DNA of 48,892 nt. It comes from CAZYAK01 sp964403335. GTDB taxonomy: Bacteria > Patescibacteriota > Gracilibacteria > Peribacterales > Peribacteraceae. Shown piece by piece: positions 30,863-38,959 of this stretch (position 1 is the first letter of the stretch; every line of letters begins with the position of its first letter). The notes under the pieces are model-generated. The model saw only the letters and a program-made list of their open reading frames with translations, was not told the origin of the DNA and did not search any database. The position numbers and the translations under genes are program-made. The stretch spans positions 1 through 48,892 of the forward strand of contig CAYOFI010000011.1 of the NCBI GenBank assembly GCA_964403335.1, in the 5' to 3' direction.

Positions 30863-32604
30863 TTCTTCACAAGAACAACAATTGTCTCACCCTCCTGCAG
30901 TCCGCTCAAAACCTCAACATCGCCCGATTCGCCTTCCATACCGATCGTGACCGTGCGCTCTTCGAGCGTTTTATCGGCCTTCAAGACGCGGACGTACATG
31001 CCGCTGCCCGTGGAATCCAGCACAGCGCGGCGCGGCACCGTCAGCACGTTCGAGCGCTGGCCCGTGACGATTTCGGCGTCGCCGGTCATGCCGATCTTCA
31101 GTTCCGGATGATTGTGGAGGAAGTCGAGCGTCACGCCGTACTTGGAGACGCCGTCTTTAAGAGTCGGGGCGGCGTCGATCTCGCTGGCGCGGAGTTTCAT
31201 GTTCACGCCGCGGAACGCATCCAGCTCGATGGACCCGGTCTGCGTGGTCGCCAGTTTGGGCACGTCGATTTCCGAGACGAACATTTCCACGCGGAACGGA
31301 GAATCGCCAAGCATGTTCATGGCGGCACCCGTAGGCAAGGACTCACCCGCCTTGATATGGATATTCGTGACCACTCCGGCCACAGGCGCGGTGAGAACCG
31401 TGTCGCCATAGTTGGCGGCGGCGCGGGCCACGTTTGCGGCTGCTGCACGCACGCGTGCCTGGGCCGAATCAATATCGGTCTTGCGTGAGCCGGCTTTCTT
31501 CAAAGCCAACTGGGCTTCGGCAGATTGAATCGCCGCATTGTAGGTAAGGATATCGATTTTGGCCTTATCGCGTGCGCCCGTCTGACTGATGATAGTGGAT
31601 TCCTGGGAGGCGATCCGCGTGTCGTAGGTGGCGGAGGAATTGCGAAGGTTGCTCTGCACATTCGTGAGCGTGCTGCCTGCCGTCTGGATCTTGGTGCGCT
31701 GTGCGCTGATGGTGGCCTTGTACTCCTCGCGATCGGCATTGCTGAAACTGCTCGTTTCTGGAAGCGTGCTGATGATGGAGAACAGCGAATCCACGGCCGC
31801 ACGCGCGGCGGTGACGGCGCGTTGCGCGGTGTCCAATGCATCCAGCGCAGCCTGATACTCGGTCGCAAGCGATAACGCTTTGCGCGCATCATTGATACGG
31901 TTCTGGGCATCCGTCTTCTGCAGACGCACGGTGTTATCGGCACCCGGACGGTCGCGGACGATGGCGTCCTGCACGTTCACTTTGTTCAAGATATCGTCGA
32001 TGACGGAGAGTGCGCCTTCGGCGGCGACCATCTGCTCATTGCCGGAACTCAGCGACGTGCTGACCTCTCCGGAGAGACCGACATTCGCTTCCTGTTGCAG
32101 AATTTTCAATTGGTCCTGCGCGTTTTTAAGGTTCCGTTCGGACGTTTCCACCGTGGATTGCGCGGCCTGGAGGGACGCGCGCTTGCTGGCCACATCGGCT
32201 TCCGCGATGGCGATGTCTTCCGGACGGCTTCCTTCCTGCAACTCGCGCAGATCGGCGAGCGCCTGTTGGTACGAGGCCTGTTCGGACGCAATGCTCGCGC
32301 CCAAGCTTCCCGCGCGCAATTGGGCCAATTTCTGACCGGCCGCGACGCGCTGACCTTCTTTCACATACACATCGGACACGATGCCCACGCCCCCGAAGCG
32401 CAATTCCAACTCGCGCTCGGAAATGACCGTACCGACGGCTTCCACCGTCTGGCGGATGTCGGCTTTTTTGGAGACTTCCGTCAGATATTCCGGCTCGGCG
32501 CCGCCGCCGGCAGTGGCCACGAAATAGCCGATAAGGAGGACCGCGATGGCAATCGCGATGGAGGTTTTCTTCCGGCGTTTCATGAATGCCCAAATGCGTT
32601 TCAT
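30859..32604 (-). CDS. MacA/HlyD-like membrane fusion protein with long coiled coil
   Basis: 581 aa. One N-terminal TM helix (about 15-32) is followed by a barrel-sandwich half (EGQRVAAGQKLAQL), a very long alpha-helical hairpin (about 95-385) and the second barrel half (TAPVAGVVTNIHIKAGESL), then beta-barrel and membrane-proximal domains. The helical hairpin is about twice as long as in E. coli MacA. In Gram-negatives this protein links an inner-membrane MacB to an outer-membrane channel. No TolC-like gene is seen, so here it may project through the wall. Its start overlaps the MarR stop by 4 nt, and its own stop lies in hairpin D. Confidence 0.88.
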   Translation of the reverse strand: MKRIWAFMKRRKKTSIAIAIAVLLIGYFVATAGGGAEPEYLTEVSKKADIRQTVEAVGTVISERELELRFGGVGIVSDVYVKEGQRVAAGQKLAQLRAGSLGASIASEQASYQQALADLRELQEGSRPEDIAIAEADVASKRASLQAAQSTVETSERNLKNAQDQLKILQQEANVGLSGEVSTSLSSGNEQMVAAEGALSVIDDILNKVNVQDAIVRDRPGADNTVRLQKTDAQNRINDARKALSLATEYQAALDALDTAQRAVTAARAAVDSLFSIISTLPETSSFSNADREEYKATISAQRTKIQTAGSTLTNVQSNLRNSSATYDTRIASQESTIISQTGARDKAKIDILTYNAAIQSAEAQLALKKAGSRKTDIDSAQARVRAAAANVARAAANYGDTVLTAPVAGVVTNIHIKAGESLPTGAAMNMLGDSPFRVEMFVSEIDVPKLATTQTGSIELDAFRGVNMKLRASEIDAAPTLKDGVSKYGVTLDFLHNHPELKIGMTGDAEIVTGQRSNVLTVPRRAVLDSTGSGMYVRVLKADKTLEERTVTIGMEGESGDVEVLSGLQEGETIVVLVKK

Positions 32605-33068
32605 AGACGAGAGGGGGATAAAGAGGAATGCGAGACGTGATAGGCGTGAATCAGTTTCTCATGAATGGCGGCGAGTGTCTCCTGTTCGGTTGACGATAAA
32701 AACCCGAACAACTCGCGCAGAACCTTGGCGCGCGCTTCTTGCTTATTTTTCAACTCCGCAGCACCTTTGGGCGTCAATTTGAGACGGACGAGCTTGCGGT
32801 TTTTCGTATCGTGCTTGCGGTCGACCCATTTCAGTTTCACCAGACGGTTCACGAGCGACGTGGCTGACGGCGAGGTGACATGCATGCCCGTGGCCAACTC
32901 CTTCATCGTGATGCCCGATTGTTCGCCGATCACCATCAACGCATGGATCTGCACAAAGTTCACCTGGGCCCCGGGGGCGCAGATCAATTGATGACGCATG
33001 ATGCGTCCGAACTCCACGGTGCTCTGGATAATCCGGCCGATGGGGTCTGCGGGTTTTGCGGCGATCAT
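32601..33068 (-). CDS. MarR-family transcriptional regulator
   Basis: 155 aa. The winged helix (about 40-110) follows the MarR pattern: FVQIHALMVIGEQSGITMKELA, MHVTSPSATSLVNRLVKLKWVDR, then a charged wing (RKHDTKNRKLVRLKLT). It leads the MacAB-like export operon and should repress it until an effector binds. Two palindromes fit operators: CTTGACAGTCAAG over the -35 and TTAGTCACTCTAA over the transcription start. The efflux target and inducing ligand are unknown. The start codon is followed by AAKPADPIGR; a leader of about 20 nt without Shine-Dalgarno precedes it. Confidence 0.9.
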   Translation of the reverse strand: MIAAKPADPIGRIIQSTVEFGRIMRHQLICAPGAQVNFVQIHALMVIGEQSGITMKELATGMHVTSPSATSLVNRLVKLKWVDRKHDTKNRKLVRLKLTPKGAAELKNKQEARAKVLRELFGFLSSTEQETLAAIHEKLIHAYHVSHSSLSPSRL

Positions 33069-33083
33069 GAGCTGATGAAATTG

Positions 33084-33125
33084 TTAGAGTGACTAAATGT
33101 ACGGCAGTGACGCTTGACTGTCAAG
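33084..33125 (-). promoter_or_regulatory. MarR operon promoter and operators
   Basis: Minus-strand -35 TTGACA (33119-33124), 17-bp spacer, -10 TACATT (33096-33101). Palindrome CTTGACAGTCAAG (33113-33125) covers the -35; TTAG-N5-CTAA (33084-33096) covers the start region. Confidence 0.75.
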
Positions 33126-33178
33126 ACAGCTCAAGACCATCCGGTGGCTGAAAAAGCGCAACGGGATGCGCATAATTC

Positions 33179-33207
33179 TTGACATGACTCCATACTATGG
33201 CAACAAT
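33179..33207 (+). promoter_or_regulatory. Possible promoter of the 91-aa gene
   Basis: Perfect -35 TTGACA (33179-33184), a 17-bp spacer, and a weak -10 AACAAT (33202-33207). The leader before ATG 33237 would be about 23 nt. Confidence 0.45.
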
Positions 33208-33236
33208 GCCGCGCTTTTTCCTTCCTGCACCTCGCC

Positions 33237-33512
33237 ATGTCCCCCCTTTCGCCTGAAAAAATTTTCGTCGAGATACCGGATGAATATCAGGGAGATCCGT
33301 CACAGCAAGATGCCCTGCTCAAAAACACGCTTGCTGCCCGGCAGCAGGAGGATTCTGCAGTATTCAGAGGATATATCGATTATATTGATGCGGCGCGCAC
33401 AAGATTGGGAATCGTGCTGTTGAAAATTGACGATCTGCCCGTCAGCAATGACAAAAGCGAAAGTGGATTCGGCCTGGGCGTATACGATTTGAGCCTCAGA
33501 GAAGTTGACTGA
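33237..33512 (+). CDS. Small hypothetical protein
   Basis: 91 aa, not recognised. It is acidic and soluble, with no signal peptide or TM. Predicted helices (QQDALLKNTLAARQQE) are followed by a strand-rich end (LGIVLLKIDDLPVSN, FGLGVYDLSLREVD). A consensus -35 lies upstream. It overlaps the convergent RmlD-like gene by 17 bp. The reading frame is clean, but small size keeps confidence moderate. Confidence 0.5.
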   Translation: MSPLSPEKIFVEIPDEYQGDPSQQDALLKNTLAARQQEDSAVFRGYIDYIDAARTRLGIVLLKIDDLPVSNDKSESGFGLGVYDLSLREVD

Positions 33513-34308
33513 TAGCAGTCCGCAGTGCCATCCGGACATCGGGCAGCGTGATCCCCTCTTTCTGTAACTTCTCGACGGACAGCACGCAGTTGCTTCTGCC
33601 CGCTTTCACGACATCAGACAGATGATCGAGTGTGAGCCGTTCAAACGTGTGCTTTGGGTCGACAATCTCGCGGTACATCTCCATCACTTCATACGGCGAG
33701 ATGGCGCCGGGATTCACGACGTTGTAGACGCCCGTAGCCTTCTTTCCGATGAGCTTCTTCGCGACGTCCAAAAAATCGGGAAGATGCGTGAGGGAGTTGC
33801 GCGTATCCAACACGCGTTCGTACTTCTTCAATTTGTTGATGAGACTGCGCGGGGAATCCGATCCATCGAACGGCATGCGCAAACGGAGCGTGAGCACCGG
33901 AAAATCTTTCATCATTTGATCCGCCCACCCTTTGGAGCGTGAGTAAAAGCTGCCGAAGAAATTCGGGGCATTGTCTTCGGAAAACGGATGATTCTCGTCG
34001 CCCGTATAGATGCAGCCGGAGCTGATGTGCGTCAGATGAATCCCCCGCTTCAGGCATTCCTCCATCACGATCAGCGCCCCCGTGACATTCGATCTCACCG
34101 TCTCCTCTTTATGCGTCTCGCACCAGTCGACGTTCGGCACCCCTGTTTTTCCGGCACAGTTGATGACGGCGTCAGGCTTGGATTCGTCGAGAATCTGACG
34201 GACAGCGACCTGGTCTGCGATGTCCGTTGACGGCGTCAGTGCACCCGCAAAAGCCTCGGTAAAACGAGTGCCTAGGTAGCCGCGGGCTCCAAAAATAAGA
34301 ACCTTCAT
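33496..34308 (-). CDS. RmlD-like NAD(P)-dependent sugar-nucleotide reductase
   Basis: 270 aa extended short-chain dehydrogenase. The N-terminal nucleotide-binding loop GARGYLG (GxxGxxG) sits directly after MKVLIF. The active site shows SSGCIYTG and YSRSK (YxxxK), with INCAGKTGVPNVDWCE as the RmlD-type substrate segment. Such enzymes reduce 4-keto sugars such as dTDP-4-keto-rhamnose or its UDP analogue for surface glycans. It is slightly short and lacks neighbouring rml genes, so the substrate is uncertain. The start at 34308 rests on the family N-terminus and on an extended -10 (TGcTACGGT, box 34317-34322) 8 nt upstream. Confidence 0.8.
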   Translation of the reverse strand: MKVLIFGARGYLGTRFTEAFAGALTPSTDIADQVAVRQILDESKPDAVINCAGKTGVPNVDWCETHKEETVRSNVTGALIVMEECLKRGIHLTHISSGCIYTGDENHPFSEDNAPNFFGSFYSRSKGWADQMMKDFPVLTLRLRMPFDGSDSPRSLINKLKKYERVLDTRNSLTHLPDFLDVAKKLIGKKATGVYNVVNPGAISPYEVMEMYREIVDPKHTFERLTLDHLSDVVKAGRSNCVLSVEKLQKEGITLPDVRMALRTAISQLL

Positions 34309-34391
34309 GTGGGTATACCGTAGCACAAAACTCCTCTGTAGCGCTTCAGAAGCTTGCAATTTTTCCATCAAAATTGTGTAATCGCGAATAC

Positions 34392-34949
34392 ATGACAATG
34401 CGGCGTGTTTTGGACATCGATGACGAAAGACAATACGTGGAGCGCTGCTTCGGCATCACGCACGCGCATGTCACAGGCGACGTGCTATGCCTTCATCCGT
34501 CGGAGCACAGTGCAAACCAGCCGTTGTACACCGAGAATCTGCGGGCAGATACCTCCGCCGTGCAGCGGGACATCTCCTGTTTTTTGATAGGCCTGCCGGT
34601 GATGCAGCGGGCATGCAGGAGCGAAATTTATCGATTACTGCTGTATCGATGCAAGCTGGAAAAACAGAAGCGCAAAAAACGGGAAGCTGCGTCTGCGTAC
34701 GCGTACGAGCACATCTCCCGCAAAATTTCCGCAAACGCCGCAAGCATATCCAGCCGCGTTTACGATCTGCTGGAAACCATTCTGCATGGCATCGGCCTCA
34801 GCCCCCGTCCGTATCTGGTGCTCTCCAAAGACCTATGGGAACTGGAGCGTCTGGAAGCGGGAAACATCCTGCGCAGAGCCGTGAAAAAGGCATTTATCGC
34901 AGAGGAGACGTATGGAGCATTGGAAAACATCCTCCACGGAACTCCATAG
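34392..34949 (+). CDS. Hypothetical helical protein upstream of ftsK
   Basis: About 186 aa, not recognised. The first ~75 residues contain several Cys and His. A basic helical segment (YRCKLEKQKRKKREAASAYA) and further helices with hydrophobic faces (SRVYDLLETILHGIGLSP) follow. No TM or signal is seen. ATG 34392 is chosen; ATG 34398 and TTG 34374 are possible. It ends 58 bp before ftsK, and the ftsK -10 lies in that gap, so they may be separately transcribed. Function cannot be assigned. Confidence 0.55.
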   Translation: MTMRRVLDIDDERQYVERCFGITHAHVTGDVLCLHPSEHSANQPLYTENLRADTSAVQRDISCFLIGLPVMQRACRSEIYRLLLYRCKLEKQKRKKREAASAYAYEHISRKISANAASISSRVYDLLETILHGIGLSPRPYLVLSKDLWELERLEAGNILRRAVKKAFIAEETYGALENILHGTP

Positions 34950-34993
34950 AAGGCCGAAGGCGCTATCGATTCCCGTTCACACAAGAAATCCGG

Positions 34994-34999
34994 TATACT
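34994..34999 (+). promoter_or_regulatory. -10 box of leaderless ftsK
   Basis: TATACT lies 8 nt before ATG 35008, the same box and spacing as at the dockerin gene (15120/15134). Confidence 0.5.
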
Positions 35000-35007
35000 C
35001 TCCTCCG

Positions 35008-37281
35008 ATGCCCAAGCCCCGCAAACGAGCCAAGCGGAGGAAATCCGACTCCGCGGCCGAATTACAGTCCAGCACCATCACCGCGGTCAGCGCTATCGCG
35101 CAGATCTGTATGGGTGTGTTTTTGCTGTTGGTGCTGCAGGGAACGGCGGGTCGTGCGGGCGAAGTGGTCCAGAATCTCCTGACCTCCTTTATGGGACTGT
35201 ATGGAGTCTTGATCCCCGTGGCGCTCATCGCCTCCGGGGTACTGTCCTGGTTTTTCCCGTCCCATTCGCTCCGAGGGCTACGGGCCTTCGGTCTGACCTT
35301 GGCAGTGGCGTCTTTTTTGGGCCTGATGCATTTACAGCTGGAATTCGATCAAATCCTGGAAGGCAGCAAATCCGCAGCAGGACTGGCCGGGTTTTTGGTG
35401 AGCCTCCCCTTCTATGCGTTCTTCAGTAAGCCGGTCGGCTACACAGTCCTGACAGCGACGCTCTTGATGGGCGGATTTTTGGCGATCGATCCGGATATCG
35501 GATCACTGATGGATCGTATTCGCGGTTTACGTCCCGAAGGAGCTGAGCGTACGTCACGTGTGCGGCGCAAAACATCCGAGGAAGACGATGAGGAAGAAGA
35601 GAATGAGAAACAATGGGCACGTGCGGAGGAAGATGATGATCCCATCGAACGCGATGAAGAGCCCCCCGAACTGAACATCGTCCGGCCGTTGTTTGCACAG
35701 GCAGCCGTCGGCAAAGCCAAAGATGCCGCGATGCTCACCAAACCGATCAAAAAGAAGGATGAATTGGAAATGAAAGACACGCGCTACGAAGAGTGGACGT
35801 TCCCGACCTTCGACATGCTGGAAGAATCCACGAGCGTGCTGCATGTGGATGATGAAGAACTGAAGCGCCAGGCAAAATTGATCGAGCAAAAGCTGCAGGA
35901 ATTCGGCATCGACGTGACGATGAGAGATGCGCGACCGGGTCCGACCGTCACGCAGTTCACACTGCAACCGGCTGAAGGCGTGAAGCTGAGCAAAATCGGA
36001 TCCCTGAAAGACGATTTGGCGCTGGCCCTTGCGGCGCAGAGCTTGCGTATCGAGGCCCCGATCCCCGGCAAGGCGCTTGTGGGAATCGAAATGCCCAACA
36101 GCAAACGGTCGACCGTGCACTTGCGCGAAATTTTGGAAAGCCCGTCGTTCGTGCAGAGCCAATCCCCTCTCACGCTGCCGCTGGGACGCGATGTCTCCGG
36201 CGAGTCCATCGTCGCGAATTTGGAGACGATGCCGCACTTATTGATCGCCGGTGCGACGGGTGCGGGAAAGTCCGTCTGTATGAACACGTTCCTGACGGCG
36301 CTGTTGTTCCAGAACGCGCCGCATGAATTGAAACTGATTCTCATCGACCCGAAGCGCGTGGAATTGATGCCCTACGACGGCATCCCGCATTTGCTGACGC
36401 CAGTGATCACGGAAGCGGAAAAGGCGTTACAGGGGCTGCGTTGGGCGGTCGCGGAGATGGGCCGCCGCTTGCACCGCATGTCCGAACAGGGGGCGCGCAA
36501 CTTGCAGGAATACAACGAGAAGCAGACCGAGGAACACTTGATGCTCCCGCGCATCGTGATCGTCATCGACGAGTTGGCGGACTTGATGATGCGCCAGTTC
36601 CGCAAAGACACGGAAACGATGATCGCACGCATCGCCCAGATGGCCCGCGCGGTGGGAATGCACTTGATCATCGCCACGCAGCGTCCGTCCGTCGATGTCA
36701 TCACCGGCCTCATCAAAGCCAACATCCCCACCCGCATGGCGTTCCGCGTCGTGAGCTCCGTCGACTCCCGTACCATCCTGGACTCCATCGGCGCCGAAGA
36801 TCTGCTGGGCCAGGGCGACATGTTGTACATGAACGCCGCGACCCCCAAACCGCAGCGCATCCAAGCCATTTACACCTCCACGCAGGAAGTGAACCGCGTC
36901 ATCAATGCCGTGAAGATCGCGGGCGCGGGCAAGATGACGGAGCAGATCGGACTTGGCGAACAAGATGAAAACGGCGAAACGGTCCGTCCCGGCCGGAACA
37001 TGACTTCAGGCGGTTCCGGCTACACGAGCCACATCGATCTTGATGCCGATGACAACGGCGGCGATGACATGTTCTTCGATGCCGTGCACGTGGTGCAGAC
37101 CACGGGAAAAGCGTCCGCGAGCTTGCTGCAGAGACAGCTCAAAGTCGGCTACGCGCGCGCCGCGCGCCTGCTCGACATCATGGAAGAGAAAGGCCTCATC
37201 GGTCCGCCCGACGGCGCCAAGCCCCGCAAAGTGTTCATGAGCCAGCAGACGGAGGAAACGGAGCAGAGCATGGCGGCTTGA
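35008..37281 (+). CDS. ftsK: DNA translocase FtsK/SpoIIIE
   Basis: 757 aa motor that pumps chromosomal DNA through the closing septum. A basic N-terminus is followed by about four TM helices (25-48, 60-83, 92-112, 125-160), an acidic linker (about 180-255), the alpha/beta RecA-like motor and the gamma winged helix. Walker A is GATGAGKS (415-422, K421) and Walker B is IVIVIDELADLMM. The gamma domain (about 685-745; FFDAVHVVQTTGKASASLLQ, VGYARAARLLDIMEEKGLIG) recognises orientation sequences. The start is set by TATACT 8 nt upstream; no Shine-Dalgarno. It is convergent with the next gene, with only 2 bp between stop codons. Confidence 0.95.
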   Translation: MPKPRKRAKRRKSDSAAELQSSTITAVSAIAQICMGVFLLLVLQGTAGRAGEVVQNLLTSFMGLYGVLIPVALIASGVLSWFFPSHSLRGLRAFGLTLAVASFLGLMHLQLEFDQILEGSKSAAGLAGFLVSLPFYAFFSKPVGYTVLTATLLMGGFLAIDPDIGSLMDRIRGLRPEGAERTSRVRRKTSEEDDEEEENEKQWARAEEDDDPIERDEEPPELNIVRPLFAQAAVGKAKDAAMLTKPIKKKDELEMKDTRYEEWTFPTFDMLEESTSVLHVDDEELKRQAKLIEQKLQEFGIDVTMRDARPGPTVTQFTLQPAEGVKLSKIGSLKDDLALALAAQSLRIEAPIPGKALVGIEMPNSKRSTVHLREILESPSFVQSQSPLTLPLGRDVSGESIVANLETMPHLLIAGATGAGKSVCMNTFLTALLFQNAPHELKLILIDPKRVELMPYDGIPHLLTPVITEAEKALQGLRWAVAEMGRRLHRMSEQGARNLQEYNEKQTEEHLMLPRIVIVIDELADLMMRQFRKDTETMIARIAQMARAVGMHLIIATQRPSVDVITGLIKANIPTRMAFRVVSSVDSRTILDSIGAEDLLGQGDMLYMNAATPKPQRIQAIYTSTQEVNRVINAVKIAGAGKMTEQIGLGEQDENGETVRPGRNMTSGGSGYTSHIDLDADDNGGDDMFFDAVHVVQTTGKASASLLQRQLKVGYARAARLLDIMEEKGLIGPPDGAKPRKVFMSQQTEETEQSMAA

Positions 37282-37283
37282 AA

Positions 37284-38240
37284 TCAGATGCACACTTCGT
37301 CCTCGGTGTCTTTTGCAGCGGCGAATTGTTCCTCCGTTTGTCCTGTATTGAGCGTACCGGACGCGGACGCGATCGGGATCGCTTGGGAGCTCCCCGGCTT
37401 CCGTGCGACCTGACCCGCCACAAGCGTGAGCAATTGCCCGTGTTGCCGCTGTCTTTCTCGCATCTCTTCCGAAGTCGCCGCTTGCTCGTCCGATTTGCGC
37501 TGCATGTCTTCTAACTGTTTTTTCCTGTCGCTTATTTTTTCTCTCCGCGTCTGCCAGTCATGGACTTTAGCCGCTCGCACCACTTTTTTTAGATCCTTTG
37601 ACGTGCGCAAACATGTTCTGACTATTTTGCGCGCCAGTTGCTGGATGGAATCGATATCGTGCGTGATCACCCATGCGTTCCCGAACAAGCGCCGAAGACT
37701 GATCAGCGGGACCGATGACAGGCACGGCTGAAAACGATCCAAGTGCTCCGCGAATGTTCCGGTCACTTCCTCACGCTCAATGCGGGATATCAAATCCCCC
37801 AAACAGTGCATCATCACTTGGGAATAATGTTTGGCATAATATCCCACGCGCATCCGGGCTATCTGCGATGCCCCCAACGACACGATTTTTCCTCCGGCGA
37901 TGCCGCCGACAACTCCGAGCATCGCATCGATGTGCTCCCCGCCGGCAATGCCGCCAAGCCATGCGGAAATGCCGCCATTCATACCGCCGAGCCACGCGGA
38001 CACACCCACGCCCAATACCTTGGGAACCCAACTGTTCTCCAACGAATACAACACGAATAATTCGAATAATCGGTGATTGATCTTTTTCTGTATCAGCGCC
38101 AACTCCGGATCCTCCCGCAATTGTTCGGCAAGAAATTTCCCATTCGGCGTGCGCTTGTACCGACGCCAGTTCTTTGTGGAGAACAATTCGTAATCCTTCT
38201 CTTGTCTTTCCACCTGCCGAGGTATTCGCTCTGAAGGCAT
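37284..38240 (-). CDS. Hypothetical protein with glycine-zipper segment
   Basis: 318 aa, not recognised. A basic N-terminus is followed by a Gly/Ala-rich amphipathic stretch (about 75-120; ISAWLGGIAGGEHIDAMLGV) of glycine-zipper type that could pack against or insert in membrane. The next 120 residues are helical with Cys and His scattered. The C-terminal part (about 225-275) is a highly charged coiled coil (REKISDRKKQLEDMQRKSDE) ending in a disordered tail. No signal peptide. It faces ftsK tail to tail, with no terminator possible in the 2-bp gap. Neither a divisome nor a DNA role can be shown. Confidence 0.55.
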   Translation of the reverse strand: MPSERIPRQVERQEKDYELFSTKNWRRYKRTPNGKFLAEQLREDPELALIQKKINHRLFELFVLYSLENSWVPKVLGVGVSAWLGGMNGGISAWLGGIAGGEHIDAMLGVVGGIAGGKIVSLGASQIARMRVGYYAKHYSQVMMHCLGDLISRIEREEVTGTFAEHLDRFQPCLSSVPLISLRRLFGNAWVITHDIDSIQQLARKIVRTCLRTSKDLKKVVRAAKVHDWQTRREKISDRKKQLEDMQRKSDEQAATSEEMRERQRQHGQLLTLVAGQVARKPGSSQAIPIASASGTLNTGQTEEQFAAAKDTEDEVCI

Positions 38241-38365
38241 GGAAGGGGCGGAAATCCGGAATGGTGGTCAGTGTAGAACTGATCAAAAGAGACACAAGAA
38301 AATGACATCTTCCGACGGACGATTGCACAGTGAGATCACGAAAAATTGTGCTACCATCCGCATCC

Positions 38366-38959
38366 ATGCGCCTCCTGCTCGCCACCACCAACGCCGGCAA
38401 AGTCACGGAAATGCGCGAGGCCTTGGATGACATCGGTCTTGAGTTTTTGAGCCTGAAAGACATTCCGCCAATCCCCTCCCCCGACGAAACCGGTGAGACC
38501 TTTGAAGAGAATGCCGAGCAGAAGGCACGCTATTATTTTGAGCACGCCAAACTGCCGACGATCGCCGACGATTCGGGGATTCACATCGATGCACTGGAGG
38601 GCGAACTTGGAATCCATACGCGGCGGTGGGGAGCCGGACCTGCGGCGAGTGATGAAGAATGGATTCAGTTTTTCTTGGAACGGATGAAGCACGAGAAAAA
38701 TAAACGCGCGCAGTTCGTGTGTGTGATCGCGCACGTCGATGCGTCCGGAAAAGTGCACCAATTCCGCGGCGTGTGCGAAGGCGTGATCACCGATGAATTG
38801 GAGACTGAATATTTGCCCGGTCTGCCGCTCTCCGCTTGTTTCAAGCCGGATGGGCTAGATCGTGTATTCTCTGCGCTAAGTCTTGAACAAAAAAATAGTT
38901 CATCTCATCGAGGGCGTGCACTCACGCAGTTGCGACACTATCTGGAGTCAGCGGCGTAA
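38366..38959 (+). CDS. rdgB: Non-canonical purine NTP pyrophosphatase (HAM1/RdgB)
   Basis: 197 aa. It hydrolyses ITP, dITP and XTP to keep deaminated purines out of nucleic acids. The family opening (LLLATTNAGKVTEM) sets the start at 38366, with TGcTACCAT ending 8 nt upstream. Conserved parts include the TFEENAEQKARYY helix, the metal site ADDSGI (DDSG), and the C-terminal KN.SSHRGRAL motif with its Ser-His-Arg. The usual GYDPxF segment is replaced by a variant (LPLSACFKPDGLDRVFSAL), so specificity might differ. Its last 38 bp overlap the convergent helicase gene. Confidence 0.9.
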   Translation: MRLLLATTNAGKVTEMREALDDIGLEFLSLKDIPPIPSPDETGETFEENAEQKARYYFEHAKLPTIADDSGIHIDALEGELGIHTRRWGAGPAASDEEWIQFFLERMKHEKNKRAQFVCVIAHVDASGKVHQFRGVCEGVITDELETEYLPGLPLSACFKPDGLDRVFSALSLEQKNSSSHRGRALTQLRHYLESAA

